DNA of 64,000 nucleotides from CAYYFX01 sp964571855 (GTDB lineage: Bacteria; ARS69). Below, piece by piece: positions 43,753-51,395 of this stretch (position 1 is the first letter of the stretch; the number at the start of each line of letters is the position of its first letter). Location of the stretch: assembly GCA_964571855.1 (NCBI GenBank), contig CAZNDO010000001.1, forward strand, positions 310,001-374,000. Direction: 5' to 3'. Position numbers and translations under genes: made by a program. Under the pieces are notes generated by a model, which was not told the origin of the DNA, made no database searches, and was given only the letters and a program-made list of their open reading frames with translations.

Positions 43753-45257
43753 GGCGCCGTCACCGCCACGCTGTCGAGCCATCCGCCGTGGAACCCCGCG
43801 GCCCTCAGCCCGCGTACCAGGTGCGGATTCCGCCGCATCGTGCTCCAGACGAGGCCGCTGCGGTGGTTCTCGATCATCGCGAGGATCGGGCCCTGGTCGA
43901 TGCCCAGGTAGTCCGTGTCGAACCAGCCGAGCTCCGGATCCACCGCGCCGTGCTGGACCGGCACGTCCAGGCGGAACGTGGGGTTGAGCGCGTCGAGGAA
44001 GCCGTACTGCCCGTACAGCCGCTCGCCGTACGTGGTGCGCATGGAGAGGAGCGCCGGCAGCACGAGATCCGGCGCGAACGGCAGCGAGGCGGCGGCGGCG
44101 GACGGGCAGATCGTGCCGTCGTCGTTGATGTACGTGAACGACGCGCCGCGCGCCCAGTACGTCTCGAAGCGGCGCTCGCGCCCGTCGATCTCGAACGTGC
44201 CGGCCACCGGCCCGTCGCACGCCGTGAGTCCCCAGAGCAGCGGGCCGTAGTCCCGGAAGCCGTGCGGGTTCGCCGTGGCGTACGCGTGCTGCGCCAGCAC
44301 CGCGCGGCGCGAGTTCTCGAAGTAATCCAGGCCGCGCTCCGCGCCGAACGCGTCGCGGATGCCGCGGAAGTCCACCCACACGTGCGTGTACTGGTGCCCG
44401 AAGAGCGGCGCGAACCCCAGATGCTCCTGCCCACCGAACGTGCCCCAGCGGTAGCTCTTCGTCCACGCGCCCCACGCGTCCGGGCCCACCGGATGCGCCG
44501 GCGCCGCGAGCGCCACGAGGTACAGGATCATCGCCTCGCTGTAGCCGCCCCAGTCGTACGGCAGGAAGCCGTCCACGGGATCCCAGCCGTGCCCGATCAT
44601 CGGCGCGCGCGGCGACGCCCACGCCCAGTCCGCGCGCGCGAACAGCGTGTCGGCGACCGCCCGCACCGCGGCCTCCGTTGGATCGTCCGCGTCGAAGTAC
44701 GACTGGCAGAACAGCGCGCCCGCCAGGAGCAGCGCCGTGTCCACCGTGGACAGCTCCACGTCCTCGAAGCGCAGCCCCGTGTCCATGTGCACGAAGTGGT
44801 AGTACAGCCCGCGGTGCCCGGCGGCGCCGGACGGCGAGTCGTTCTGCGGCGCGTCCCGCAGGAACTCCAGCGAGGCAAGGGTGCGCTGCGCCGCCTCGGG
44901 CCGCGACACCCAGCCGCGCTCCACGCCGATCGGATACGCGGTCAGCGCGAACCCCGTGGCCGCCACGCTCGCGAAGGACTCGGTGGGCCACCGGTCCGGC
45001 GCCAGCCCCGTGACCGGATGCGCCTGCTCCCAGAAGAAGCGGAAAGTCCGCTCTTGCAGGTCGTCCAGGAACGCGGTTTCGTCGGCGGAGGCCTTGGCGG
45101 CGGCGGGCGCGGCGCCGCCGGACGGCGGGGCGCCGGGAGACTCCGGCGCGCGCGCGCACCCGGCGGCGAGCAGCGCGATCGCCGCCGCCAACGGCGCCGT
45201 GACCGGCGCCGCGAGCCGCGCGCTGCGATCTCTCCGCGGGAAGCAGGTTGGGGACAT
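43749..45257 (-). CDS. Second GH144/glycoamylase-family lipoprotein
   Basis: A 502-residue enzyme of the same family as the protein at 14859-16475: FLDDLQERTFRFFWEQAHPVTGLAPDR, ATGFALTAYPIGVERGWVSR, LYYHFVHMDTGLRFED, STVDTALLLAG, WGGYSEAMILYLVALAAP, APLFGHQYTHVWVDFRG, NPHGFRDYGPLLWGLTACDGP and DYLGIDQGPILAMIENHR. Its N-terminus is a lipoprotein signal (IALLAAGC) followed by an Ala/Pro linker, and there is no C-terminal sorting domain, so it is probably periplasmic-membrane-anchored and may trim imported oligomers before the ABC importer. First gene of the right-wing operon. Confidence 0.87.
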   Translation of the reverse strand: MSPTCFPRRDRSARLAAPVTAPLAAAIALLAAGCARAPESPGAPPSGGAAPAAAKASADETAFLDDLQERTFRFFWEQAHPVTGLAPDRWPTESFASVAATGFALTAYPIGVERGWVSRPEAAQRTLASLEFLRDAPQNDSPSGAAGHRGLYYHFVHMDTGLRFEDVELSTVDTALLLAGALFCQSYFDADDPTEAAVRAVADTLFARADWAWASPRAPMIGHGWDPVDGFLPYDWGGYSEAMILYLVALAAPAHPVGPDAWGAWTKSYRWGTFGGQEHLGFAPLFGHQYTHVWVDFRGIRDAFGAERGLDYFENSRRAVLAQHAYATANPHGFRDYGPLLWGLTACDGPVAGTFEIDGRERRFETYWARGASFTYINDDGTICPSAAAASLPFAPDLVLPALLSMRTTYGERLYGQYGFLDALNPTFRLDVPVQHGAVDPELGWFDTDYLGIDQGPILAMIENHRSGLVWSTMRRNPHLVRGLRAAGFHGGWLDSVAVTAP

Positions 45258-45326
45258 GCCAGTCCAGGGCGAGCGTTCGACCGCGATTCTAGGTTCCCCC
45301 TCCGCGCGCGCAAAGGGATTCCTGTC

Positions 45327-45351
45327 GTGAAAACGCCGGGCGTGTTTTCAC
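45327..45351. promoter_or_regulatory. Palindrome GTGAAAAC-N9-GTTTTCAC
   Basis: Perfect 8-bp arms with a nine-base centre, overlapping the GTG start of the PstS-like gene and 70 bases upstream of the divergent GH144-type operon. A weak minus-strand promoter TTTGCG (45314-45309), 17 bases, TAGAAT (45291-45286) lies beside it. Possible operator for a sugar regulator; could also be chance. Confidence 0.45.
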
Positions 45352-46259
45352 CGCGGGTTCTCGTGCGAATCGCCATCTATCTCGCCGTGATCGCGGTACT
45401 CTTCGCGGTGCGGTCGCGGCGCGAACCGTCATCGCCGCCGGAGGGAGGCGCGCCGGCGGACTCCGTGCTGGTCGTGGCCGGCGCGTCGCTGGCGCCGGGG
45501 CTCGTGCCGGCGTGGTCCGCCGGCTGGGCGCGCGACTACCCCACGCGGGTCGTGGCGCAGCCGGGCGGGACGAACCACGCGCTGGAGGCGCTCCTGTCGG
45601 AGCAGGCCGACGTCGCGTTGCTCGTCCGCCCGCCGACCGCGGCCGAGAACGCGCTCCTGCCGGGAGCGCCGGAGGACACGCTGGCGTGCTATCCGGTGGC
45701 CTACGCGGCGCTGCTGGTGCTGCAGCACGTCACGGGCGGGCGCACGGCGGTCTCCTGCGCGGAACTGCGCGCGCTGCTGGACGGCCCGCCGCGGGAGGAC
45801 GAGGGACTGTGGATCGCGGACCCGAACCTCGGCTGGTGGGACGCGCTGCGCGCCTCGCTGGAGCTGCCGGCGGCGGCCGGCCCCTCCGGGAGCGTGCGCT
45901 TCCTCGCGGACGCCGCCGCGGTGGGACAGGCCACGGCGGACGACCCGGGGTCGCTCGGGGTCGTCTCCTCCCTCGCGTGGACGCCGCGCCCGGACATCGT
46001 CGCGCTGCCGGTCCGGCCGGACGGCGCGGACGCGCCGGTCGTCCCGTCGGATGCGTCGGTGGCGGAGGGGCGCTATCCGCTGGCGCATCACCTGTGGGCC
46101 GCGTGCCGGCCGCGGGCGCGCGGAGCCACGGCGATGTTCGTGACGTACCTCACGAGCGCGCGCGGCCAGCGGCTCGTGGAGCGCGAGGGCTTTCTCCCGG
46201 CACGACGCGTGGCGCGGGAGGTATATTTGACCACCCCTTCGTCGCCGCCTTCGCCGTGA
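45327..46259 (+). CDS. Membrane-anchored PstS-like substrate-binding domain protein
   Basis: A 310-residue protein with an N-terminal hydrophobic anchor (VRIAIYLAVIAVLFAV) followed by a PstS/PBP-like domain: LVVAGASLAPGLVPAWSAGWARDYP, AQPGGTNHALEALLSEQADVALLVRPPTA, and SLGVVSS. It resembles phosphate-binding-like proteins but lacks a clear phosphate loop. It opens an operon running to tonB; the same gene order (PstS-like, TPR, ExbB/ExbD/TonB) is known to me from Bacteroidota, so it may serve the TonB machine rather than phosphate import. GTG chosen as the first start after the stop-free segment begins in non-coding sequence; no clear ribosome site. Confidence 0.75.
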   Translation: MKTPGVFSPRVLVRIAIYLAVIAVLFAVRSRREPSSPPEGGAPADSVLVVAGASLAPGLVPAWSAGWARDYPTRVVAQPGGTNHALEALLSEQADVALLVRPPTAAENALLPGAPEDTLACYPVAYAALLVLQHVTGGRTAVSCAELRALLDGPPREDEGLWIADPNLGWWDALRASLELPAAAGPSGSVRFLADAAAVGQATADDPGSLGVVSSLAWTPRPDIVALPVRPDGADAPVVPSDASVAEGRYPLAHHLWAACRPRARGATAMFVTYLTSARGQRLVEREGFLPARRVAREVYLTTPSSPPSP

Positions 46260-46279
46260 GGATCTTCCGGAGGGTCTCC

Positions 46280-48088
46280 GTGTCCGCTCGACGCATCGTG
46301 CTCGCCGCCCTCTGCGTCGCGTCCGTCACCGCGAGCGCGCTCGCCGCGCCGCGCACGTACGGCATCGACGAGGATCCGCTGCGGCTCGGCGCGAAGGCGC
46401 TGGAGAAGGGCGAGCTGGCGAAGGCCGCGGAGCACTTCCGCGAGGCCATCGCCGCGGGATACAAGGTCCCCTTCGCCACGCTCGGCCTCGCGGACGTGGC
46501 GTCGCGCGAGGGACGCACCGCCGAGGCGGAGACGCTGTACCGGGATGCGCTCCGCGCGCGCCACGCGGAGGGCGCGGCGCTTCCCGAGGCGAACGCGCGG
46601 CTCGGCCTGCTGCTCCTGCGCGCGGGGAAGACCGCGGAGGCCGCGGCCGAGTTCGACGCCGCGTTCGCCGCGAAGCCGGACGTCTGGGAAGCGCAGTACG
46701 GCCGCGCCCGCCTCGCGCTGGATGCGGGGGACGCGGCCGCCGCGGAGGCACTGCTGGCGAACGGCGCGAAGCGGAAGGGCGCCGCCGAGGGCGAGGACCT
46801 CTACCACCACGGCCGCGCCCTCCTGCGCTTCGCGGAGAAGGACTTCGCCGCCGCGGAGCTGGAGGCGCGCGAGGCGATCGCGCTGGATCCCGCCGTGCCG
46901 GAGTACGCGGCGCTGCTCGGGCGGATCTACGAGGCGCGCGGCACACCGGCCATGGCCATCGACGCCTACGAGAAGATGCTGGCTGCGCCGGGCAGCAAGC
47001 CCACCGCGCCCATGCTGCACACGCTGGGCCGGCTGTACGCGCGGGAGTCCCGCTGGAACGACGCGCGCGACGCGTACGTCCGCGCGGTGGAGGCGGACTC
47101 CACGTTCGGGCCCGCGCTCAAGGACCTCGCGGACGTGTTCCGGCTCGGGAAGCAGCACGAGCGCGCCGCACGCACGTACCTGCGCTACGTGGCGAGCCAC
47201 CCCGCGGACGCCGAGGCGCTCACGGGCCTCGCGGAGTCCTACCGCGAGCTGGGTCAGCTCGGGCCGGCGTTCGAGACGGCGGAGCGCGCCGTGGCGGCGG
47301 CCCCCGACAGCGAGGCCGCGCGCAAGGAGCTGGTCCGCGCCGGCGTGCGCTCCACGGACCCCGCGCAGCGCGCCCGGGCCGTGGAGACCGCGGCCGGCCT
47401 GCCGGACTCCACGACGTGGGACGCCGCCGAGCTCACCGCGCTCGCGTCCGCGCAGATGGATGCGCAGGCGAACGACGCCGCGCGCGCCAGCCTGGAGCGC
47501 GCGCTCGTCGCCGATCCGGAGTCCGCGGACGCGTGGTACCACCTGGGCCTGCTCGAGATGCGCGAGAGCCGTCCGGACTCCGCGGTGACCGCGCTGGAGC
47601 GCGCCGCCGCCGCGCGCGCGGACTCGCCGCTCGTCCACCTGAACCTCGGCATCGCGCTCTACCAGGCGCGCCGCCTCGGGGAAGCCATCCCGGCCTTCCG
47701 CGCGGCCCTCGCGCTGCGCCCGGAGCTCACGGCCGGGCGCCTCCTCCTGGCGCAGACGCTCGCGGCGTCGGACTCCGTGCGCGCCGCCGAGGCGGAGTAC
47801 GAGCAGGTGCTCGCCGCGGAACCGGGGAACGCGAAGGCCCTGCGCGGACTCGGCTTCTGCCGCATCCGCCGCGCGGACTACCGCGGCGCGGCCGACGCGT
47901 ACGAGGCCGCCGCGCGCGCCGAGCCCGGCAACGCGGACGCGTGGGCGGGGCTGGGCAACGCGCGGCTGGGGCTGCAGGATTGGGGCGGCGCCGAGCAGGC
48001 GTTCGGCAAGGCGAAGGCGATCGACCCGTCGAACCCCACGCTGATCAAGGGCATGGAGCTGCTGGAGAAGTCGAAGACCTCCGGATGA
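46280..48088 (+). CDS. Exported tetratricopeptide-repeat protein
   Basis: A 602-residue protein with a signal peptide (VSARRIVLAALCVASVTASALAA) and about 13 TPR units filling the rest, for example LRLGAKALEKGELAKAAEHFREAI, PMLHTLGRLYARESRWNDARDAYVRAV and ADAWAGLGNARLGLQDWGGAEQAF. It probably forms a periplasmic helical scaffold for other envelope proteins. GTG 46280 is preferred because GGAGGG lies five bases upstream; an earlier GTG at 46256 overlaps the PstS-like stop by four bases and is also possible. It is followed at 68 bases by exbB. Confidence 0.87.
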   Translation: MSARRIVLAALCVASVTASALAAPRTYGIDEDPLRLGAKALEKGELAKAAEHFREAIAAGYKVPFATLGLADVASREGRTAEAETLYRDALRARHAEGAALPEANARLGLLLLRAGKTAEAAAEFDAAFAAKPDVWEAQYGRARLALDAGDAAAAEALLANGAKRKGAAEGEDLYHHGRALLRFAEKDFAAAELEAREAIALDPAVPEYAALLGRIYEARGTPAMAIDAYEKMLAAPGSKPTAPMLHTLGRLYARESRWNDARDAYVRAVEADSTFGPALKDLADVFRLGKQHERAARTYLRYVASHPADAEALTGLAESYRELGQLGPAFETAERAVAAAPDSEAARKELVRAGVRSTDPAQRARAVETAAGLPDSTTWDAAELTALASAQMDAQANDAARASLERALVADPESADAWYHLGLLEMRESRPDSAVTALERAAAARADSPLVHLNLGIALYQARRLGEAIPAFRAALALRPELTAGRLLLAQTLAASDSVRAAEAEYEQVLAAEPGNAKALRGLGFCRIRRADYRGAADAYEAAARAEPGNADAWAGLGNARLGLQDWGGAEQAFGKAKAIDPSNPTLIKGMELLEKSKTSG

Positions 48089-48155
48089 GGCGTCCTCCCA
48101 CGACGCGGCTCGCCGGGCGGAACATCGCGCAGGACCACGAGAGGAGTCTGTCGGC

Positions 48156-48872
48156 ATGAAGAGCTGGGTGCTCGTCCCGATCTTCCTGGTGTCTCTCGCC
48201 GTTTCCTGGCTGATCTGGGACAACTCGCCCGAGTACATCAAGCAGGGCGGGCCGCTCCTGGTGCTCGGCCTCACGTGCTTCTTCCTCGTGATCACGTTCT
48301 GCGTGGAGCGGCTCGTGGTGCTGTGGCGCGCCGGCGGGCGCGGCAGCGTGTCGTCCTTCGTGCGCAACCTGAAGGACTCGGTGACCGGCGGGGAGATCGC
48401 CGCCGCCATCGAGGCGTGCAAGCGGCAGGGCGGCAGTCTCGCGAACATCGTGGGCGCGGGTCTCTCGCGCTACCACGTGCTGGAGCGCACGGGCTCGAAC
48501 CGCAAGGAGGCGATCGAGGAGACGCGGCGCGCCATCGCCGAGGCGAGCGCGCTGGAGACGCCGCACCTGGAGCGGAACCTCACGGCGCTGTCCACGCTGG
48601 CGTCCATCGCCACGCTGCTCGGCCTGCTCGGCACCACGATCGGCATGATCCGCTCGTTCCGCGCCATGTCGCACGCGGGCGCGCCGGATGCCACGCAGCT
48701 CGCGCTCGGCATCTCGGAGGCGCTCGTGAACACGGCGCTCGGCCTCACCACCGCCATCCTCGGCACCGTGCTGTACAACTACTTCACCACGCGCGTGGAC
48801 GGCTTCTACAACCGCACCGAGGAGACGGCCTACGAGGTCGTGCAGCTCCTCGAGCAGCGCAAGGGGGCCTGA
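48156..48872 (+). CDS. ExbB/TolQ/MotA-type proton channel protein
   Basis: A 238-residue inner-membrane protein with three predicted helices: SWVLVPIFLVSLAVSWLIW, GGPLLVLGLTCFFLVITFCVE, and the long pair LSTLASIATLLGLLGTTIGMI / ALVNTALGLTTAILGTVLYNYF, which carry the conserved Gly/Thr proton-channel motif (LLGLLGTTIGMI). It forms the pentameric channel of a TonB-energising complex with the ExbD proteins downstream. Confidence 0.94.
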   Translation: MKSWVLVPIFLVSLAVSWLIWDNSPEYIKQGGPLLVLGLTCFFLVITFCVERLVVLWRAGGRGSVSSFVRNLKDSVTGGEIAAAIEACKRQGGSLANIVGAGLSRYHVLERTGSNRKEAIEETRRAIAEASALETPHLERNLTALSTLASIATLLGLLGTTIGMIRSFRAMSHAGAPDATQLALGISEALVNTALGLTTAILGTVLYNYFTTRVDGFYNRTEETAYEVVQLLEQRKGA

Positions 48873-48875
48873 CCC

Positions 48876-49322
48876 GTGGCCGGCGCGAGGCCGCGCGCGG
48901 GCGTCCGCATCGACATGACCGCCATGGTGGACGTGGCGTTCCTGCTGCTCATCTTCTTCATGTCCACCACGCAGTTCCGCCCGCCGGAGCAGGTGTCCGT
49001 GACCCTGCCGCTCTCGGACTCGGAGATCCACGTGCCGGAGACCTCCACCATCGTCATCACGGTGAACAAGGAGGGGCGCGTGTACATCTCCAGCGAGAAG
49101 GGGACGGACGCGGTGGAGGTGGACGCGGCGAACGCGCTGGACGCGGTGGTGTCCTGGCGCAGCCGGAACCCGTCCGCGGTCGTGGTGGTCAAGGGGGACA
49201 AGGACGCGTCCTTCGGCGTGATCTCCGACGTGATGGACACGCTGGCGGAGGCGAAGACGCCGCGCTTCAACCTGATGACCGACCTCCGGCGCCGGCCCCT
49301 CGGCTCGCCGGACGCGGGCTAG
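48876..49322 (+). CDS. ExbD/TolR-family protein (first copy)
   Basis: A 148-residue protein with a short basic N-terminus, one transmembrane helix bearing the proton-coupling Asp (VRIDMTAMVDVAFLLLIFFM) and a periplasmic beta-alpha domain. The GTG start lies three bases after the exbB stop. It is one of two ExbD genes, suggesting a mixed complex. Confidence 0.93.
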   Translation: MAGARPRAGVRIDMTAMVDVAFLLLIFFMSTTQFRPPEQVSVTLPLSDSEIHVPETSTIVITVNKEGRVYISSEKGTDAVEVDAANALDAVVSWRSRNPSAVVVVKGDKDASFGVISDVMDTLAEAKTPRFNLMTDLRRRPLGSPDAG

Positions 49323-49332
49323 GAGGCGGGCC

Positions 49333-49830
49333 ATGGCCGACGTCCAGACCGCCGAACGCGGCAAGCGCGGATCCTCCGGGCCGGGCCTGCGCCGCCCGAA
49401 GCGCCGCGTGGGCATCCGCATCGACATGACGCCCATGGTGGACGTGGCGTTCCTGCTGCTCATCTTCTTCATGGTCACCACGGTCTTCCGCCGCCCGCTG
49501 GCGATGGAAGTGAACATGCCGGATCCGGACGCGAAGGTGGAGGTCCCGGAGTCCAAGGTGATGACCGTGTACGTGGACGCGGACGACACCATGCGCGCCC
49601 GGCTCGGCACCGGCGACCTCGTGGAGATGGACTGGAACGAGCTGTTCCGCTCCTTCGCCGCGAACAACATGGCGCACCCCGATCTGATCGTTCTCGTGAA
49701 GGTGCACCGCGACGCGCGCTACGAAATGATGGTGAACATGATGGACGCGCTGGAGGAGGCGAAGATGCAGCGCTTCAGCGTCGTCGAGATGCGGGAGAAG
49801 GACCTGGAGCTCCTGCGGGGGAACGGCTGA
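49333..49830 (+). CDS. ExbD/TolR-family protein (second copy)
   Basis: A 165-residue ExbD paralogue with a longer basic N-terminus (residues 1-27) and the same helix IDMTPMVDVAFLLLIFFMVTT, then a periplasmic domain. Its stop overlaps the tonB start (TGATG). The two copies are alike in the helix but differ in the periplasmic half, so they are not a recent duplication. Confidence 0.93.
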   Translation: MADVQTAERGKRGSSGPGLRRPKRRVGIRIDMTPMVDVAFLLLIFFMVTTVFRRPLAMEVNMPDPDAKVEVPESKVMTVYVDADDTMRARLGTGDLVEMDWNELFRSFAANNMAHPDLIVLVKVHRDARYEMMVNMMDALEEAKMQRFSVVEMREKDLELLRGNG

Positions 49831-50588
49831 TGGCCCGCGACACGATGCACATCCCGTGGGCGTTCTCCCTCGCGCAGGCGCCGACGCTGCCGCTCACCGG
49901 CGAGGAGCATCCGCTGCGGCGGGAGCTGGCGCGGTGGCTGGCGTGGGCGTGCGGCATCACGCTGGCGCTGGCGCTCGCCGTATTCGCGGCGTGGTGGTTC
50001 TGGAGCCGCGCGAAGCCGGAAGCCCCGGTGGAGCGGCGGGTGCAGATCGTGCGCTACACGGACCTCGGCGTGCCGCCGTCCATCGCGCGGCCGGCGGTGC
50101 CGCAGATGGCCATCGCGCAGGCCGTGGCGCCGCCCGCCATCGGCATCCCCGAGCCCGTGAAGGACGAGATCGCCCCGCAGCAGACGATCGCCACCCAGGA
50201 GGAGATCCAGGAGGCGCTTGCGCCCATCACGGCCACCGACCTGGGCCTGAGCGGCGGGGACTCGCTGGTCGTGGACATCGACGTGGACACCAGCCCCGCT
50301 CCGGACGAGTTCGTGGCCGTGGACGAGGAGCCGGTGCGGCTGCGCATCGACCCGCCCGTCTACCCGGACGTGGCGCGCTCCGCCGGCATCGAGGGCACCG
50401 TGCTCGTGCGCGTGCTCGTGGACAAGGAGGGCAAGGTGAAGGACGTGATCGTCATCGAGCCCATCCCCCTGCTGGAGGAGGCCGCGGTGAAGTGCGCGCG
50501 GACGGCGGTCTTCCGCCCGGCCATCTCGCAGGGGCGTCCCGTGGAGGTATGGGTGGTGATGCCGGTGACGTTCAAGCTGTTCAACTGA
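49830..50588 (+). CDS. tonB: TonB energy transducer
   Basis: A 252-residue TonB-type protein. A single transmembrane helix (WLAWACGITLALALAVFAAWWFW, about residues 36-58) follows a 35-residue cytoplasmic segment that is unusually long; then a periplasmic linker rich in Pro/Ala, and the C-terminal domain (RIDPPVYPDVARSAGIEGTVLVRVLVDKEGKVKDVIVIE through FRPAISQGRPVEVWVVMPVTFKL). It links the proton channel to receptors such as the one at 20783-23461. Start ATG overlaps the exbD stop. Confidence 0.93.
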   Translation: MARDTMHIPWAFSLAQAPTLPLTGEEHPLRRELARWLAWACGITLALALAVFAAWWFWSRAKPEAPVERRVQIVRYTDLGVPPSIARPAVPQMAIAQAVAPPAIGIPEPVKDEIAPQQTIATQEEIQEALAPITATDLGLSGGDSLVVDIDVDTSPAPDEFVAVDEEPVRLRIDPPVYPDVARSAGIEGTVLVRVLVDKEGKVKDVIVIEPIPLLEEAAVKCARTAVFRPAISQGRPVEVWVVMPVTFKLFN

Positions 50589-50596
50589 TGTCGTTT

Positions 50597-50622
50597 CCCG
50601 GAGGCCGCAGCGGACTTCCGGG
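50597..50622. terminator. Weak hairpin between convergent genes
   Basis: CCCGGA and TCCGGG arms with further imperfect pairing lie between the tonB stop (50588) and the convergent exported-protein stop (50640). No strong U-tract follows, so terminator function is uncertain. Confidence 0.35.
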
Positions 50623-50639
50623 TCACGACTCACCGGCAT

Positions 50640-51224
50640 CTAGTCGACGCGGTACCCCGCCTTCACCCTGCCCCAGCTGCGGAAACCGGGCTCGTCCACG
50701 GCGGTCGCAGCGCCCAGCTGGATGATCCCCGTCAGGAACGGCCCCGCATCCGGGTCGAGGCAACCGTTCTCATGCGACAGGAGCAGATCCGCCCCGCTGC
50801 CGGCGTTCTGGAATCCGTTCATCGGCGTGAACGAGACGACCGGCAGGGATCCGGACAGCGAGAACTCGGTCGCGGACCACGAGTGGTAGGCCGTGCAGGC
50901 CATCCACAGGTAGAGCGTGTTCGAAGACAGCGTGCCCACGTTGTCATGGGGATCCGCGGCGCTGCGGCTGATGGACCAGTGCGCACCCGCATCGGCGGCG
51001 CAGCCGCAATCGATGTCCCCGGGGTCGCAGCCGTCGTTCTCGCACAGCTCCGCGGGCGTCTCGCCGTAGCCCGTCCACCAGTTCAGGTACGCTTCGGTCA
51101 CCGTGCAATCGGCCGACAGGTTCGCCCCTCCGGACGACGGTGCCACGCACAGATCGGCGCCATGGGCCGGGGGCGCGAGCAGGGCCGCCCATGCGAGCAC
51201 GAGCGCTCCACGTGTGGATACCAT
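50640..51224 (-). CDS. Small exported protein ending in the W-G-R-V-K-A-G-Y-R tag
   Basis: A 194-residue secreted protein of unknown function. It has a signal peptide (MVSTRGALVLAWAALLAPPAHG), then a Cys-rich mature part (ADLCVAPSSGGANLSADCTV, CENDGCDPGDIDCGCAAD) with an acidic Asp/Gly stretch that could bind calcium. The last residues, PGFRSWGRVKAGYRVD, carry the tag shared with two other exported proteins here. The ATG is supported by AAGGAGG eight bases upstream. It is convergent with tonB and not in an operon. Confidence 0.82.
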   Translation of the reverse strand: MVSTRGALVLAWAALLAPPAHGADLCVAPSSGGANLSADCTVTEAYLNWWTGYGETPAELCENDGCDPGDIDCGCAADAGAHWSISRSAADPHDNVGTLSSNTLYLWMACTAYHSWSATEFSLSGSLPVVSFTPMNGFQNAGSGADLLLSHENGCLDPDAGPFLTGIIQLGAATAVDEPGFRSWGRVKAGYRVD

Positions 51225-51395
51225 TGCCTCGTCCCTCCTTCCCGATCGAGCGGCGCGGAACGCCGCGGTGACTCGATCGCAACCGGACGCCCGGTGATCA
51301 TGCGCCCGGGGGTGGGGCCGATGCAAGCTGGCCGCCCGGGGCCCGTCCACCCCCGCCCCGTTGCCGCGCTCCTGCCGCGGGACTACACTCCCGCC

